In this document: positions 25,570 to 34,522 of the stretch, piece after piece
Layout of the letters: each line of letters starts with the position of its first letter
Position numbering within the stretch: the stretch's first letter is position 1
Assembly (NCBI RefSeq): GCF_000730605.1
Contig: NZ_BBIS01000022.1
Span: 1-64,000, forward strand
DNA: 64,000 nucleotides
DNA from: Pseudomonas monteilii NBRC 103158 = DSM 14164
GTDB taxonomy: Bacteria > Pseudomonadota > Gammaproteobacteria > Pseudomonadales > Pseudomonadaceae
Reading direction: 5' to 3'
Notes under the pieces: generated by a model
The model's input: only the letters and a program-made list of their open reading frames with translations
Databases searched by the model: none
Told to the model about the DNA's origin: nothing
Made by a program: the position numbers and the translations under genes

Positions 25570-26660
25570 TGCACGCCCGCCCGGCCAACGATGCCGCCTT
25601 GGCGGTCGATGGCGAACACTTCCACTTGCACCTGTGCCGGCACCACGCTGCGGGCGAAGGCCAGGGCGTGGGCACACACGGCATCACCGAGGGCAACGCC
25701 GGCCGCATGAGCCAGAGCGAGTGCTTGCTGGCTGGTGTTGGCGCCGATGATGGCGGCCTGCAACGCTTCGTCAGCGCCAATGTCTGCAGCCCAGCCAGCC
25801 AGTTGCGGCAGGTCGATGCTGGAATGGCGGCTGTGCAGGTCCATGTGCCCGGCCGCCAGTTTGCTGATCTTGCCGAAGCCACCGCACAGGCTCAGGCGTG
25901 GCACCGGCACCTTGCGCAGGTGCTTGAGCACTGCGCCAACGAAATCACCCATTTCGATCAGGGCGATTTCTGGCAGGCCGTAGACGCGGCGCATGGTGTC
26001 TTCGCTGGCGTTGCCGGTGCAGGCGGCGATATGCGTGTAGCCGTTGGTGTGGGCCACGTCGATGCCTTGATGAATCGAGGCGATATAGGCTGCACAGGAA
26101 AACGGCCGCACGATGCCGCTGGTGCCGAGGATCGACAGCCCGCCCAGTATGCCCAGGCGCGGGTTCATGGTCTTCAGGGCCAGTTGCTCACCGCCCTGCA
26201 CATTGACCGTGACCTCGAAACCGCCGGGATAGCCACACTCATCGGCCAGGCGCTGCAGGTGTTCAGTGATCATGCGCCGAGGTACCGGGTTGATGGCCGG
26301 TTCGCCCACCGCAAGCACCAGCCCCGGCCGGGTCACGGTGCCGACGCCGGTCCCCGCGACAAAGCGGATGCCCGTCTCGGCCAGCAGACGTACCTGGCTG
26401 TAGAGCAAGGCGCCGTGTGTCACATCCGGGTCGTCGCCCGCATCCTTGAGGGTGCCGGCTTCGGCGCCTTCGCCGATCAGGCGGCAGAACTCCAGGCGCA
26501 TCTGCACCACCTTGCCCTTGGGCAAGGTGATATCCACTGCATCGTCTTGCTGGCCGGTGAGCAGCAGCTTGGCCGCTGCCAGGCTGGTGGCGGTAGCGCA
26601 GCTGCCGGTGGTCAGGCCGCTGCGCAGGGGCGCCGGCTGTTCGCGGGTTTCTTCACGCAT
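25566..26660 (-). CDS. cbiD: CbiD, (cobalt-)precorrin-5B C1-methyltransferase
   Basis: The 364-residue protein begins with [18 protein letters not shown], the CbiD hallmark, and has D-P-D-V-T-H-G and A-C-T-G-N-A-S-E. CbiD methylates C1 and releases the C2 fragment in the oxygen-independent pathway, where aerobic organisms such as P. denitrificans use CobF. Its presence beside cobG, cobK and cobL shows a mixed gene set. It overlaps cobL by eight bases and cobK by four. Confidence 0.92.
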   Translation of the reverse strand: MREETREQPAPLRSGLTTGSCATATSLAAAKLLLTGQQDDAVDITLPKGKVVQMRLEFCRLIGEGAEAGTLKDAGDDPDVTHGALLYSQVRLLAETGIRFVAGTGVGTVTRPGLVLAVGEPAINPVPRRMITEHLQRLADECGYPGGFEVTVNVQGGEQLALKTMNPRLGILGGLSILGTSGIVRPFSCAAYIASIHQGIDVAHTNGYTHIAACTGNASEDTMRRVYGLPEIALIEMGDFVGAVLKHLRKVPVPRLSLCGGFGKISKLAAGHMDLHSRHSSIDLPQLAGWAADIGADEALQAAIIGANTSQQALALAHAAGVALGDAVCAHALAFARSVVPAQVQVEVFAIDRQGGIVGRAGVQ

Positions 26661-27864
26661 CGGCGGGCTTCATCACTTCCAGCAGGGTGATCGGCAGCGC
26701 CTGGCGCCAGGTGTCGAACGTGCCCAAGGGTTGGGCATGGGCGACATGCAGGCGGGTCAGTTCACCCCCGTGCTGTTCGCGAAAGTGCGCCAGGGCCAGT
26801 TCGCTTTGCAAGGTCACTGCGTTGGCCACCAGCCGGCCGCCGGGGCGCAGGTTCGCCCAGCAAAAGTCCAGCACGCCTTCACGGGTGACGCCGCCGCCGA
26901 TGAAGATGGCATCGGGCTGTTCCAGGCCTTGCAGTGCCATTGGCGCCTTGCCGCGAACCAGTTGCAGGCCAGGTACGCCCAGCGCATCGCGGTTATGTTC
27001 GATGAAGCCCTGGCGGCCTTCGTCGGCCTCGATGGCCAGTGCGCGGCAGGCCGGGTGGGCACGCATCCATTCGATGCCGATCGAGCCGCAGCCGGCGCCC
27101 ACGTCCCACAGCAGTTCGCCGGGCTGGGGCGCCAGGCGCGCCAGTGTGATAGCGCGGACATCGCGCTTGGTCAGCTGGCCGTCGTGCCGGAAGGCACTGT
27201 CCGGCAGCCCGGCCAGGCGATGCAGGCGTGGCGCTTCGGGTGAGGCCAGGCATTCGATGGCCACCAGGTTGAGCGCTGCGGTTTCGGCGTGCGGCCAGTT
27301 TTGGGCGGTGCCCTCCAATGCGCGCTCTTCCTGGCCACCCAGGTGTTCGAAAACCTGCAGGCGGCTTGGCCCGAAGCCACGTTCGCGAAGCAATGCTGCA
27401 ACGGCCGCCGGGCTGTTGCCATCGTTGCTCAGCACCAGCAAGCGCACACCGCTGTGCAGGTGGGCATTGAGCGCCGCCAAGGGGCGGGCGACCAGCGACA
27501 CCACTTGCACGTCCTGCAGCGGCCAGCCCAGGCGCGCAGAGGCCAGGGCGCAGGAAGAGGGCATCGACAGCACGCGCATTTCATCGGCAGGCACCTGGCG
27601 CGCCAGGCTGGCGCCGACGCCGTAGAACATCGGGTCGCCGCTGGCCAGCACGCACACCGGCTCGCCGCGCAAGGCCAGCACCGGGGCCAGCGAGAACGGG
27701 CTTGGCCAGCCCAGCCGTTCGCCGGGCACGCAGCGTGGCAGCAAGGCCATCTGGCGCGGGCTGCCGAAGATCCGCGCAGCACCCAGCAGCGCGCGCCGGG
27801 CCTGTTTGCCCAGGCCACTGAAGCCGTCTTCGCCGATGCCTACTACTGTCAGCCAGGGTGCCAT
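26653..27864 (-). CDS. cobL: CobL, precorrin-6Y C5,15-methyltransferase (decarboxylating)
   Basis: The 403-residue protein is a fusion of a CbiE-like tetrapyrrole methylase ([21 protein letters not shown]) and a CbiT-like Rossmann methyltransferase from about residue 210 ([16 protein letters not shown]). Together they methylate C5 and C15 and decarboxylate. ATG 27864 follows GAGG. It is first in its operon, divergent from cobG. Confidence 0.93.
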   Translation of the reverse strand: MAPWLTVVGIGEDGFSGLGKQARRALLGAARIFGSPRQMALLPRCVPGERLGWPSPFSLAPVLALRGEPVCVLASGDPMFYGVGASLARQVPADEMRVLSMPSSCALASARLGWPLQDVQVVSLVARPLAALNAHLHSGVRLLVLSNDGNSPAAVAALLRERGFGPSRLQVFEHLGGQEERALEGTAQNWPHAETAALNLVAIECLASPEAPRLHRLAGLPDSAFRHDGQLTKRDVRAITLARLAPQPGELLWDVGAGCGSIGIEWMRAHPACRALAIEADEGRQGFIEHNRDALGVPGLQLVRGKAPMALQGLEQPDAIFIGGGVTREGVLDFCWANLRPGGRLVANAVTLQSELALAHFREQHGGELTRLHVAHAQPLGTFDTWRQALPITLLEVMKPADA

Positions 27865-28006
27865 GTATACCTCTTCAAGATTTTGGGGCCGCTGCGCACC
27901 CAAAAATCTGCTCAAACTCGAATGATGCTCGACCACCGGCTTTTCATGCCGCCGGACAAAGCAGGCATAATACCGCGCCTTCTACACTCAAGCGCATTTT
28001 CACAGA
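27865..28006. promoter_or_regulatory. Divergent cobL/cobG promoter region
   Basis: The 142-bp gap must carry promoters for both cobalamin operons. It contains GATTTTGGG (27879-27887) and CCCAAAAATC (27899-27908), an inverted repeat with one extra A, 15-44 bases before cobL. It is too short for, and shows no B12-box of, a full cobalamin riboswitch, though I cannot exclude a diverged one. Confidence 0.35.
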
Positions 28007-29338
28007 TTGCCGGACGCCCCTTTGACGCAGGCCCATGCTCCCAACGTTTCGCCCCGCCCCTCGGCCTGCCCGGGGTTGTGGCGCATCGTCAGTGCCCGTG
28101 ACGGCGGCATCTGCCGCATCAAGCTGCCGGGCGGCCTGCTGCTGGTCAGCCAGGCCGAAGCGGTGGCGGCGGCGGCCGAGCGCTTCGCCGGCGGTGTGAT
28201 CGAGGCCACCAACCGTGGCAACCTGCAAATTCGTGGCATCGGCAGCGAGCACCGTGCGCTGATCGACACGTTGCTCGTTGCCGGCCTGGGCCCGCGCGAA
28301 GCGGCCGGTGATGATGTGCGCAACCTGATGCTAAGCCCGCTGGCCGGGCATGACCCAGCCATGCTGCTGGATGCGCGGCCGTTGGCCGAGCAGATCCTCC
28401 TTATGCTGGAAAGCACCCCGCGCTTCCATCAACTGTCGGCCAAGTTCGCCGTACAGCTGGATGCCGGCGAACGCCTGGCCATGCTCGAACACCCTCACGA
28501 CCTGTGGCTGTCGGCCCTGCGCCTGGAGCAGCAGACCTGGCTGGCGTTCGGCCTGGCGGGTTGCCCGGCAGATGGCCAGGCGCTCGGTGCGGTGCCGCTG
28601 GAGCAAGGCCTGGCGCTGGTGCGTGCCGTGCTGGAACGCTTTCTCGACCTGGCAACCCCTGCGCAGGCGCGCATGCGCCAGTTGCTTGAGGTATACCCGG
28701 CAAGCGATTTCGTCGATGGGCTCGGGCTGGACATCCGCCGCGACGACGCCGTGCTCACATGGCGACGCGAACCACACCGTGCTTCTTGGCTGGGGGTGCT
28801 ACCCCAGGTTCAAGGCCTTGCCCTTGGCGTTGCCCCACCCCAAGGCCGCCTGACCCCAGCCATGTTGCGCGGTGCTGCATGTATTGCCCGTGAATGGGGC
28901 GATGGCAGCCTGCGCCTTAGCCCCTGGCAAAGCCTGGTGCTGACCAATCTGCAAGAACGACACATCGATCAGGCCCAGGCCGACCTGTCTGCGCTGGGCT
29001 TGCTGTGCCACGACCATGAACCCTTGGCACGTATCAGCGCCTGCACCGGCGCCAGCGGCTGCGCCAAGGCCCTTGGCGAGACCAAGGCCGACGCCGTTGC
29101 CTTGGCCGCGCTGCTGGGCCCAGGTGTACCCGCCAGCGTGCACCTGTCCGGTTGCCCCCGTTCCTGCGCCGTGGCTCATGTAGCCCCGGCCACTTTGCTG
29201 GCCCGTTCACCGGGCCGTTATGACCTGTACCTGCGTGATGCGCGCCATCCGGGCTTCGGAGCCCTGCGCGCCACCGACCTTACCTTGAATGAAGCAGGCG
29301 CCATGCTCGACCTGCCGACGGAGCACCTTGATGATTGA
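28007..29338 (+). CDS. cobG: Precorrin-3B synthase CobG
   Basis: The 443-residue enzyme is a sulfite/nitrite-reductase-like protein with two half repeats and the iron-sulfur motif A-C-T-G-A-S-G-C ... L-S-G-C-P-R-S-C near residues 345-385. CobG uses oxygen to make precorrin-3B, so it marks the aerobic pathway. No ATG fits: TTG 28007 or TTG 28022 are the candidates and neither has a clear Shine-Dalgarno sequence; the true start could differ by several codons. It overlaps cobH by eight bases. Confidence 0.9.
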   Translation: MPDAPLTQAHAPNVSPRPSACPGLWRIVSARDGGICRIKLPGGLLLVSQAEAVAAAAERFAGGVIEATNRGNLQIRGIGSEHRALIDTLLVAGLGPREAAGDDVRNLMLSPLAGHDPAMLLDARPLAEQILLMLESTPRFHQLSAKFAVQLDAGERLAMLEHPHDLWLSALRLEQQTWLAFGLAGCPADGQALGAVPLEQGLALVRAVLERFLDLATPAQARMRQLLEVYPASDFVDGLGLDIRRDDAVLTWRREPHRASWLGVLPQVQGLALGVAPPQGRLTPAMLRGAACIAREWGDGSLRLSPWQSLVLTNLQERHIDQAQADLSALGLLCHDHEPLARISACTGASGCAKALGETKADAVALAALLGPGVPASVHLSGCPRSCAVAHVAPATLLARSPGRYDLYLRDARHPGFGALRATDLTLNEAGAMLDLPTEHLDD

Positions 29339-29957
29339 CTACATCCGCGATGGTCAGGAGATCTATCGCAATTCCTTCCGGATCATCCGTGAGGAAGCCC
29401 GGCTCGAGCGGATTCCCGCAGACCTCGAAAAGCTCGCCGTGCGCGTGATCCACGCCTGCGGCATGGTCGATGCCATCGACGGCCTGCAGTTCTCCGAAGG
29501 TGCCGGCCGGGCCGGGCGCGAAGCGCTGCTTAACGGCGCGCCGATCTTGTGCGATGCGCACATGGTGGCTGAAGGCATTACCCGGGCACGCCTGCCCGCA
29601 GACAACAAGGTTATCTGCACCCTGCGCGACCCGAGCGTGCCAGGCCTGGCGAAGGATGCTGGCAATACCCGCTCCGCCGTAGCCCTCGAGCTGTGGCGCC
29701 CATACCTGGAAGGCAGCGTAGTGGTGATCGGCAACGCGCCTACCGCGCTGTTCTACCTGCTGGAGATGATTGACGCGGGCGCTCCCAAGCCGGCACTGAT
29801 CCTTGGCTTCCCGGTCGGTTTCGTCGGCGCCGCCGAGTCCAAGGCCATGCTCGCCGCCGACAGCCGTGGCGTGCCGTTCGTGATCATGCAGGGCCGCCTG
29901 GGCGGCAGCGCGATGGCCGCCGCTGCGGTCAACGCCCTGGCCACGGAGGTGGAATGA
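29331..29957 (+). CDS. cobH: Precorrin-8X methylmutase CobH
   Basis: The 208-residue product matches CobH/Cbi[13 protein letters not shown], candidate catalytic His in [18 protein letters not shown], and G-N-A-P-T-A-L-F. It moves the C11 methyl to C12 to form hydrogenobyrinate. ATG 29331 has GGAG upstream and lies within the last codons of cobG; its stop forms ATGA with cobI. Confidence 0.94.
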   Translation: MIDYIRDGQEIYRNSFRIIREEARLERIPADLEKLAVRVIHACGMVDAIDGLQFSEGAGRAGREALLNGAPILCDAHMVAEGITRARLPADNKVICTLRDPSVPGLAKDAGNTRSAVALELWRPYLEGSVVVIGNAPTALFYLLEMIDAGAPKPALILGFPVGFVGAAESKAMLAADSRGVPFVIMQGRLGGSAMAAAAVNALATEVE

Positions 29958-30688
29958 TGGCGCCGCGTGGACGACTGCTGGGCCTGGGCGTGGGCCCTGG
30001 CGACCCTGAACTGATCACACTCAAGGCCCTGCGCCTGTTGCGCGAAGCGCCTGTGGTCGGCTACTTCGTGGCCAAGGGCAAGCGTGGCAACGCCTTCGGT
30101 ATCATCGAGGCACACCTGCAGCCCGAGCAGACCCTGCTGCCACTGGTCTACCCGGTTACCACCGAAGCCCTGCCAGCGCCGCTGTCCTATGAACAGGTAA
30201 TCAGCGACTTCTACGACGAAGCCAGCGTGCAGGTGGCCGAGCACCTGGATGCCGGCCGCGACGTGGCGGTGATCTGCGAAGGCGACCCGTTCTTCTACGG
30301 CTCCTACATGTACCTGCACGATCGCCTGGCGCAGCGGTATGAGGCCGAAGTGATCCCGGGCGTCTGCTCGATGCTCGGTGGTGCTTCGGTGCTGGGCGCG
30401 CCGTTGGTCTACCGCAACCAGAGCCTGTCGGTGTTGTCGGGTGTATTGCCGGCCGAAGAGCTCAAGCGCCGCCTGGCCGACGCCGATGCTGCGGTGATCA
30501 TGAAGCTTGGCCGCAACTTCCCCAAGGTACGCGAGGTGCTGGCCGAACTGGGCCTGGACGGGCGTGCGCTGTATGTGGAGCGGGCCACCATGGCCAACCA
30601 GAAGATCGTGCCGCTGGACCAGGTCGACCCGCAGTCGTCGCCGTACTTCTCGCTGATCATTGTGCCGGGTGAAAAATGGCAGGGTTGA
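29954..30688 (+). CDS. cobI: Precorrin-2 C20-methyltransferase CobI
   Basis: The 244-residue SAM-dependent methylase has [16 protein letters not shown] at residues 9-24 and [13 protein letters not shown], the CobI/CbiL signature. It methylates C20 of precorrin-2. Start may be the first or second of two adjacent ATG codons; the first overlaps the cobH stop. Confidence 0.94.
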   Translation: MMAPRGRLLGLGVGPGDPELITLKALRLLREAPVVGYFVAKGKRGNAFGIIEAHLQPEQTLLPLVYPVTTEALPAPLSYEQVISDFYDEASVQVAEHLDAGRDVAVICEGDPFFYGSYMYLHDRLAQRYEAEVIPGVCSMLGGASVLGAPLVYRNQSLSVLSGVLPAEELKRRLADADAAVIMKLGRNFPKVREVLAELGLDGRALYVERATMANQKIVPLDQVDPQSSPYFSLIIVPGEKWQG

Positions 30689-30690
30689 AC

Positions 30691-32373
30691 ATGCACAAGG
30701 CACCCGCCATTGTCATCCTTGGCCCAGGCAGCCTGGCCACCGCGCAGCGAATCCAGAAGCGTTACCCGCAGGCGTCGATCCATGGCCTGGAAGGCCGGGT
30801 CGAAGGTGTCGACCTTCATTACACCGCGTTCGGCGACACCCTGCGCCGGCTGTACCAGCAGGACACGCCGATCATCGCCCTGTGCGCTGCAGGTATCGTC
30901 ATCCGTAGCCTGGCCAGCCTGCTCAGCGAGAAGGGCGTCGAGCCGCCGGTGCTGGCCGTGGCCGAAGATGGCAGCGCGGTAGTGCCGTTACTCGGTGGCC
31001 TGAGCGGCGTGAACGTGATGGCGCGTGAACTGGCTGAAGCACTGGGGGTTGCCGCTGCCATTACCACCAGTGGCGAGCTGCGTTTTGGTACCTGCTTGCT
31101 GAACCCGCCACAGGGCTATGCCCTGGCGGATATCGAGCAAGGCAAGCGCTTTGTCTCCGACCTGCTGGCCGGCGAATCGGTGCGCATCGAAGGTGATGCC
31201 CCCTGGCTGCAGCAGGCGCAGTTACCCGCCAGCGAGGCGGCTAGGCGCACCATTCATGTGGGGCATCAGGCGCGCCCGGCCAACCGCGACGAACTGCTGA
31301 TTCACCCGCGTTCGGTGGTTGTGGCTGTTGCAGGCGGTAACCTGCACGGTATTCGTGCCGCACTGCAGCAGGCCGGCATCGCCGAGCCATCGGTAGCCTG
31401 TCTGCTGGCGGACGAGCAGGCCATGGCCGACAGCGGCTTGCATGAGGCCGCGCAGGCGTTGGGTGTGGCCTTGCGCTTCGCTGCCAATCCAGACGGGGTA
31501 GCCAGCATGCTTGCGGCGGCGTTGCCCGATGCCCGGCTGACCGAGCTTGAGGGGGCGGCCATTGCCGTGGCGCCTGCCCCGGTCGAGGTGGCGCAGGTTG
31601 GCCGCCGTCGTGGTCGTCTGGCCGTTATCGGCCTGGGGCCGGGCGCTGCCGAACTGATGGTGCCGGCGGTGAAGGCAGAGCTGGCGCGTGCCGAAGACGT
31701 ACTTGGCTATGAAACCTACGTGCGCATGGCCGGGCCGTTCCGTGACGACCAGGTGCTGCACTGCACCGACAACCGTGAAGAGATGCAGCGCGCCCGGCAT
31801 GCCTTCGAGCTGGCGGCCCAGGGCCGTTCGGTGGTGGTGGTGTCGTCGGGTGATCCGGGCGTGTTCGCCATGGCTGCTGCTGTGCTTGAAGCGTTGCATG
31901 AGTCCAGTGACCCGGCGTGGCACCGCGTCGACCTCGAGATACTGCCTGGCGTATCAGCCTCGCTCGCGACGGCCGCCCAGGCAGGTGCACCACTGGGGCA
32001 TGACTTCTGCGTGATGTCGCTCTCGGACAATCTGAAGCCCTGGTCCATCATCGAGAAGCGGCTGGATCTGGCGGCCCAGGCTGACCTGGTACTGGCCTTC
32101 TACAACCCGATTTCCAAGTCCCGACCGCACCAGCTTGGGGTGGCGCTGGAGGTTGTGCGCCGGCATCGCGATGGCAACACCCCTGTAGTCCTTGGCCGTG
32201 ACATCGGTAGGCCGGGGCAGACGCTGAAGGTAGTCACATTGGCCGAGTTGCTGCCAGAAATGGTCGACATGCGCACCATGGTTCTGGTCGGCTCGTCCAC
32301 GACCTGCCAATTCCCAAGCGCCGATGGCAAGCAGTGGGTGTATACCCCGCGCTGGTACCCGGCAGACGAGTGA
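30691..32373 (+). CDS. cobJ: CbiG/CobE-like domain fused to precorrin-3B C17-methyltransferase CobJ
   Basis: The 560-residue protein has an N-terminal CbiG-type region (A-E-D-G-S-A-V-V-P-L-L-G-G-L-S-G-V-N near 93-110), a CobE/CbiG C-terminal-type domain (S-V-V-V-A-V-A-G-G-N-L-H-G-I, about 207-310), then a CobJ methylase beginning V-I-G-L-G-P-G-A-A-E-L near 312 and containing S-S-G-D-P-G-V-F-A-M. CobJ methylates C17 with ring contraction; CbiG opens the anaerobic delta-lactone and CobE is an accessory aerobic protein. The usual CbiG-family CR-G motif is not conserved in the middle domain. An ATG at 30676 is an alternative start. Confidence 0.9.
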   Translation: MHKAPAIVILGPGSLATAQRIQKRYPQASIHGLEGRVEGVDLHYTAFGDTLRRLYQQDTPIIALCAAGIVIRSLASLLSEKGVEPPVLAVAEDGSAVVPLLGGLSGVNVMARELAEALGVAAAITTSGELRFGTCLLNPPQGYALADIEQGKRFVSDLLAGESVRIEGDAPWLQQAQLPASEAARRTIHVGHQARPANRDELLIHPRSVVVAVAGGNLHGIRAALQQAGIAEPSVACLLADEQAMADSGLHEAAQALGVALRFAANPDGVASMLAAALPDARLTELEGAAIAVAPAPVEVAQVGRRRGRLAVIGLGPGAAELMVPAVKAELARAEDVLGYETYVRMAGPFRDDQVLHCTDNREEMQRARHAFELAAQGRSVVVVSSGDPGVFAMAAAVLEALHESSDPAWHRVDLEILPGVSASLATAAQAGAPLGHDFCVMSLSDNLKPWSIIEKRLDLAAQADLVLAFYNPISKSRPHQLGVALEVVRRHRDGNTPVVLGRDIGRPGQTLKVVTLAELLPEMVDMRTMVLVGSSTTCQFPSADGKQWVYTPRWYPADE

Positions 32374-32473
32374 GGTACCGAGGGAACCGGTTCATGCCTG
32401 CTCCCTCGTCGTTTTCGGCATAGGGTGAATGCCCCTCGATGATTCCCGTCGAGGGCATTCAAGGACCCTTTCC

Positions 32474-33163
32474 ATGACCGATACCAAAGCATCCAGTGGC
32501 GATAGCATTGCTGTTGTCGAACAATCCCTTCTGGCGCTGAGCGCAGGCATGTCGGCGCAAAGCCGGCGCGATGCCAAGACCACCTTCCAGTTCGCTTCTC
32601 GCGTGGCGTCCAAACTGCATGACCGCGACGGAGAGTCCGAAGCCTGGTTCAACAAGTTTCTGGAAGTAATGCGCACTCTGGGCTGGGTGGCGGGCCGGCG
32701 TTCTTACGAGCGCGACTATGACAAGAGCAAATCGCTGACCCTGGGCCCGATCGCGTTCAAGGTCGCCAGTGCCGCAGGTAAAGCCTTGCTCGGCGGGCCA
32801 GTAGGCGAGGCCATGGCCAAGTTGGCCGGTGATGCCATCACTGCGTTCGGCAACATCGAAGAAGCGCAGAAGGTTTACAAACAGAACGTCAAAGGCAACC
32901 CGGTCTCGACCACAGGGTTGGGAACGTGCATTGAAACGCCTGAGGGCGAACTGTTCATGCTGGTGAACGCATTCAGTGCTTCGCCAAGTGAAAACGACCT
33001 GAATACCACGGTGTTCGAATGGAAGAGTTCGAGCAAAGACCGCTACTGCGGTTCGGCAGTACTTGCCCTGAATGAAGTGGTGTACACCGACCAGGTGCGC
33101 GCAACCATCGAGCAGAAACTCGCTGACAAGGCCGTCAAGGCCGCCGACGAATACGAGATTTGA
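32474..33163 (+). CDS. Unrecognised protein, gene 1 of a paralogous trio
   Basis: I do not recognise this 229-residue protein. It has a helical N-terminal part ending in the pattern W58-F-x-x-F-x-x-x-M-x-x-x-G70-W71, a Gly/Ala-rich amphipathic segment at 89-127 (I-A-F-K-V-A-S-A-A-G-K-A-L-L-G-G-P-V-G), a beta-rich part (about 146-185) and a final Y/L-N-x-x-V-Y-x-x-x-R-x-x-I-x-x-K-L helix. There is no signal peptide. ATG 32474 has AAGGA upstream. In the first 24 codons only 12 end in G or C (17 in cobH), a small sample hinting at different codon use. A strong terminator follows. Confidence 0.7.
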   Translation: MTDTKASSGDSIAVVEQSLLALSAGMSAQSRRDAKTTFQFASRVASKLHDRDGESEAWFNKFLEVMRTLGWVAGRRSYERDYDKSKSLTLGPIAFKVASAAGKALLGGPVGEAMAKLAGDAITAFGNIEEAQKVYKQNVKGNPVSTTGLGTCIETPEGELFMLVNAFSASPSENDLNTTVFEWKSSSKDRYCGSAVLALNEVVYTDQVRATIEQKLADKAVKAADEYEI

Positions 33164-33169
33164 GAGCAA

Positions 33170-33189
33170 ACGGGGCCTGCGGGCCCCGT
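33170..33189 (+). terminator. Intrinsic terminator inside the trio, after gene 1
   Basis: ACGGGGCC-TGCG-GGCCCCGT followed by TCTTCATT is a strong 8-bp GC hairpin starting seven bases past the gene 1 stop and 36 bases before the gene 2 start. It should make gene 1 transcript more abundant than genes 2 and 3 unless they have their own promoter. Confidence 0.75.
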
Positions 33190-33225
33190 TCTTCATTCTG
33201 CACGTTTGAAATTCGAGGTATTGCA

Positions 33226-33912
33226 ATGAGTAAGGAAGGCTACTCCTTGTGGCTCGTTGGTGGCACCGCGCTGCTGGTCGCGGACGCGGCGCAGCCCTTG
33301 AGGCAGTATGCGCTGGACTCGATTCTGTTTGCCCAGCTGCGCTCGGACAAATTGAACGGCTCACGGTTTACCCACTACGGGCGCTGGTACAGCGGGTACC
33401 GCACGGCACTGGAGGAGCGAGGCTGGGTGGTCGTGCGCAGCCGCAGTGATCACCAGCAGGCGCAGGCTGGGCAATCACTGGTGCCGGTTCAGCGGCTCAG
33501 CGACGATTTGCAGGCCCGTCATCCCAGCCTGGCGGGTCATTTGCGGGCTGCCCTTACCCTGCTCTCGCAGGTGGTGGTGCAGAAGCACCTGCAACCCTTC
33601 ACGCTGGCGGAGCAGGACAAGACCACACACTGCGCCTACGAGCTGGGCGTGATGCTGCCTGATGCGTCTCTGGATATGTGTGGGTTGGCGTTCAAGAGTG
33701 CCTTGCCTGCATCACAGATTCGTCCCGATACCCGTTTGCAGCCTATACCTGCCGAGGGGATAGACCTGCGGGCCAGTGCCGGAACATTGAGCGAATACCT
33801 GACTGTCGCTCATCGCCAAGGCCTGCACGATCTGCTTGAGCGAACACAGCATGTTGGAAAAATCATTGATCTAGGCGTGTTGAAGCCGGAGGGTTGCGAT
33901 GCAACAGCATGA
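33226..33912 (+). CDS. Unrecognised protein, gene 2 of the paralogous trio
   Basis: This 228-residue protein is of unknown function. Residues 20-70 (A-L-D-S-I-L-F-A-Q-L ... W54-Y-S-G-Y-x-x-x-L-x-x-x-G66-W67) share spacing with the W/Y-[FY]-x2-[FY]-x3-[LM]-x3-G-W pattern of genes 1 and 3, and the C terminus (E-Y-L-T-V-A-H-R-Q-G-L-H-D-L-L) resembles the last helix of gene 1. No signal peptide or membrane helix. GAGGT six bases before ATG 33226 supports the start. It overlaps gene 3 by 14 bases, so the two are coupled. Confidence 0.7.
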   Translation: MSKEGYSLWLVGGTALLVADAAQPLRQYALDSILFAQLRSDKLNGSRFTHYGRWYSGYRTALEERGWVVVRSRSDHQQAQAGQSLVPVQRLSDDLQARHPSLAGHLRAALTLLSQVVVQKHLQPFTLAEQDKTTHCAYELGVMLPDASLDMCGLAFKSALPASQIRPDTRLQPIPAEGIDLRASAGTLSEYLTVAHRQGLHDLLERTQHVGKIIDLGVLKPEGCDATA

Positions 33913-34522
33913 AGCCGTAGTCGTAGGCGCAAGCCTGGTTTCGTTCATTTCCGGCGTCAGCCTTGAGCAGCGTCAGGCCGTGAAGCTTGCTTCGTTATGG
34001 GCCGAGGCCGTGACGTTGCAAGACATGGCCAAAGCAACGCAGCAGGAACAATACGATTACTACCGCAAGAAGTTGATGTACCTGGGGTGGGACGCGAAGT
34101 CTGCTGAAGAAGTCCATTGGCCGGACCCGCAGCGGCCCAGAATTGTCGATCAGGCGTTGAGCAAGATCGACGCCGTCGCAGGGGCTCAGCATTCCAGCAG
34201 CATGGCGCTGGCGTTCGAGGCACTAAAGAGAAACGGCAAACCCTTGCTGCATTTCGAGTCTCGCAGCAGGGACCGAGCGCAGTTTCAACTGTTGTCCTGT
34301 GCGCCAGTCAGTGGCAACTACGTGGATATTGTGGTGTACCACGAGGCTGGCAACACGGCGGTATTCACCAATGGCTTTCTGTTTCGCGAGCGCCGCAACA
34401 TGCAGGTGGCCGCAGAGCTGGTGCGTTTCAATACACGCCTGTTCAATCAGGAACGTCGCAGCGGTGTCGAGCGGGCACTGGTGAAGATTGCCTTGAAGGA
34501 AATCCATGAAATGGAGGTTTAG
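33899..34522 (+). CDS. Unrecognised protein, gene 3 of the paralogous trio
   Basis: This 207-residue protein is also unrecognised. It parallels gene 1: S-L-V-S-F-I-S-G-V-S-L-E-Q-R near 12-25 versus S-L-L-A-L-S-A-G-M-S-A-Q-S-R, then Y54-Y-R-K-K-L-M-Y-L-G63-W64, a shorter helical middle without the Gly/Ala segment, a beta-rich part (F-Q-L-L-S-C-A-P-V-S-G-N-Y-V-D-I-V-V-Y) and a basic C-terminal helix. GGAGGG precedes ATG 33899. Its stop shares bases with the stop of convergent marC-family gene, leaving no intergenic space. Confidence 0.7.
   Translation: MQQHEAVVVGASLVSFISGVSLEQRQAVKLASLWAEAVTLQDMAKATQQEQYDYYRKKLMYLGWDAKSAEEVHWPDPQRPRIVDQALSKIDAVAGAQHSSSMALAFEALKRNGKPLLHFESRSRDRAQFQLLSCAPVSGNYVDIVVYHEAGNTAVFTNGFLFRERRNMQVAAELVRFNTRLFNQERRSGVERALVKIALKEIHEMEV

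Noticed and set aside
27865..28006. Cobalamin riboswitch before cob genes
   Set aside because: No B12-box or the expected long conserved fold was found in the short gap.
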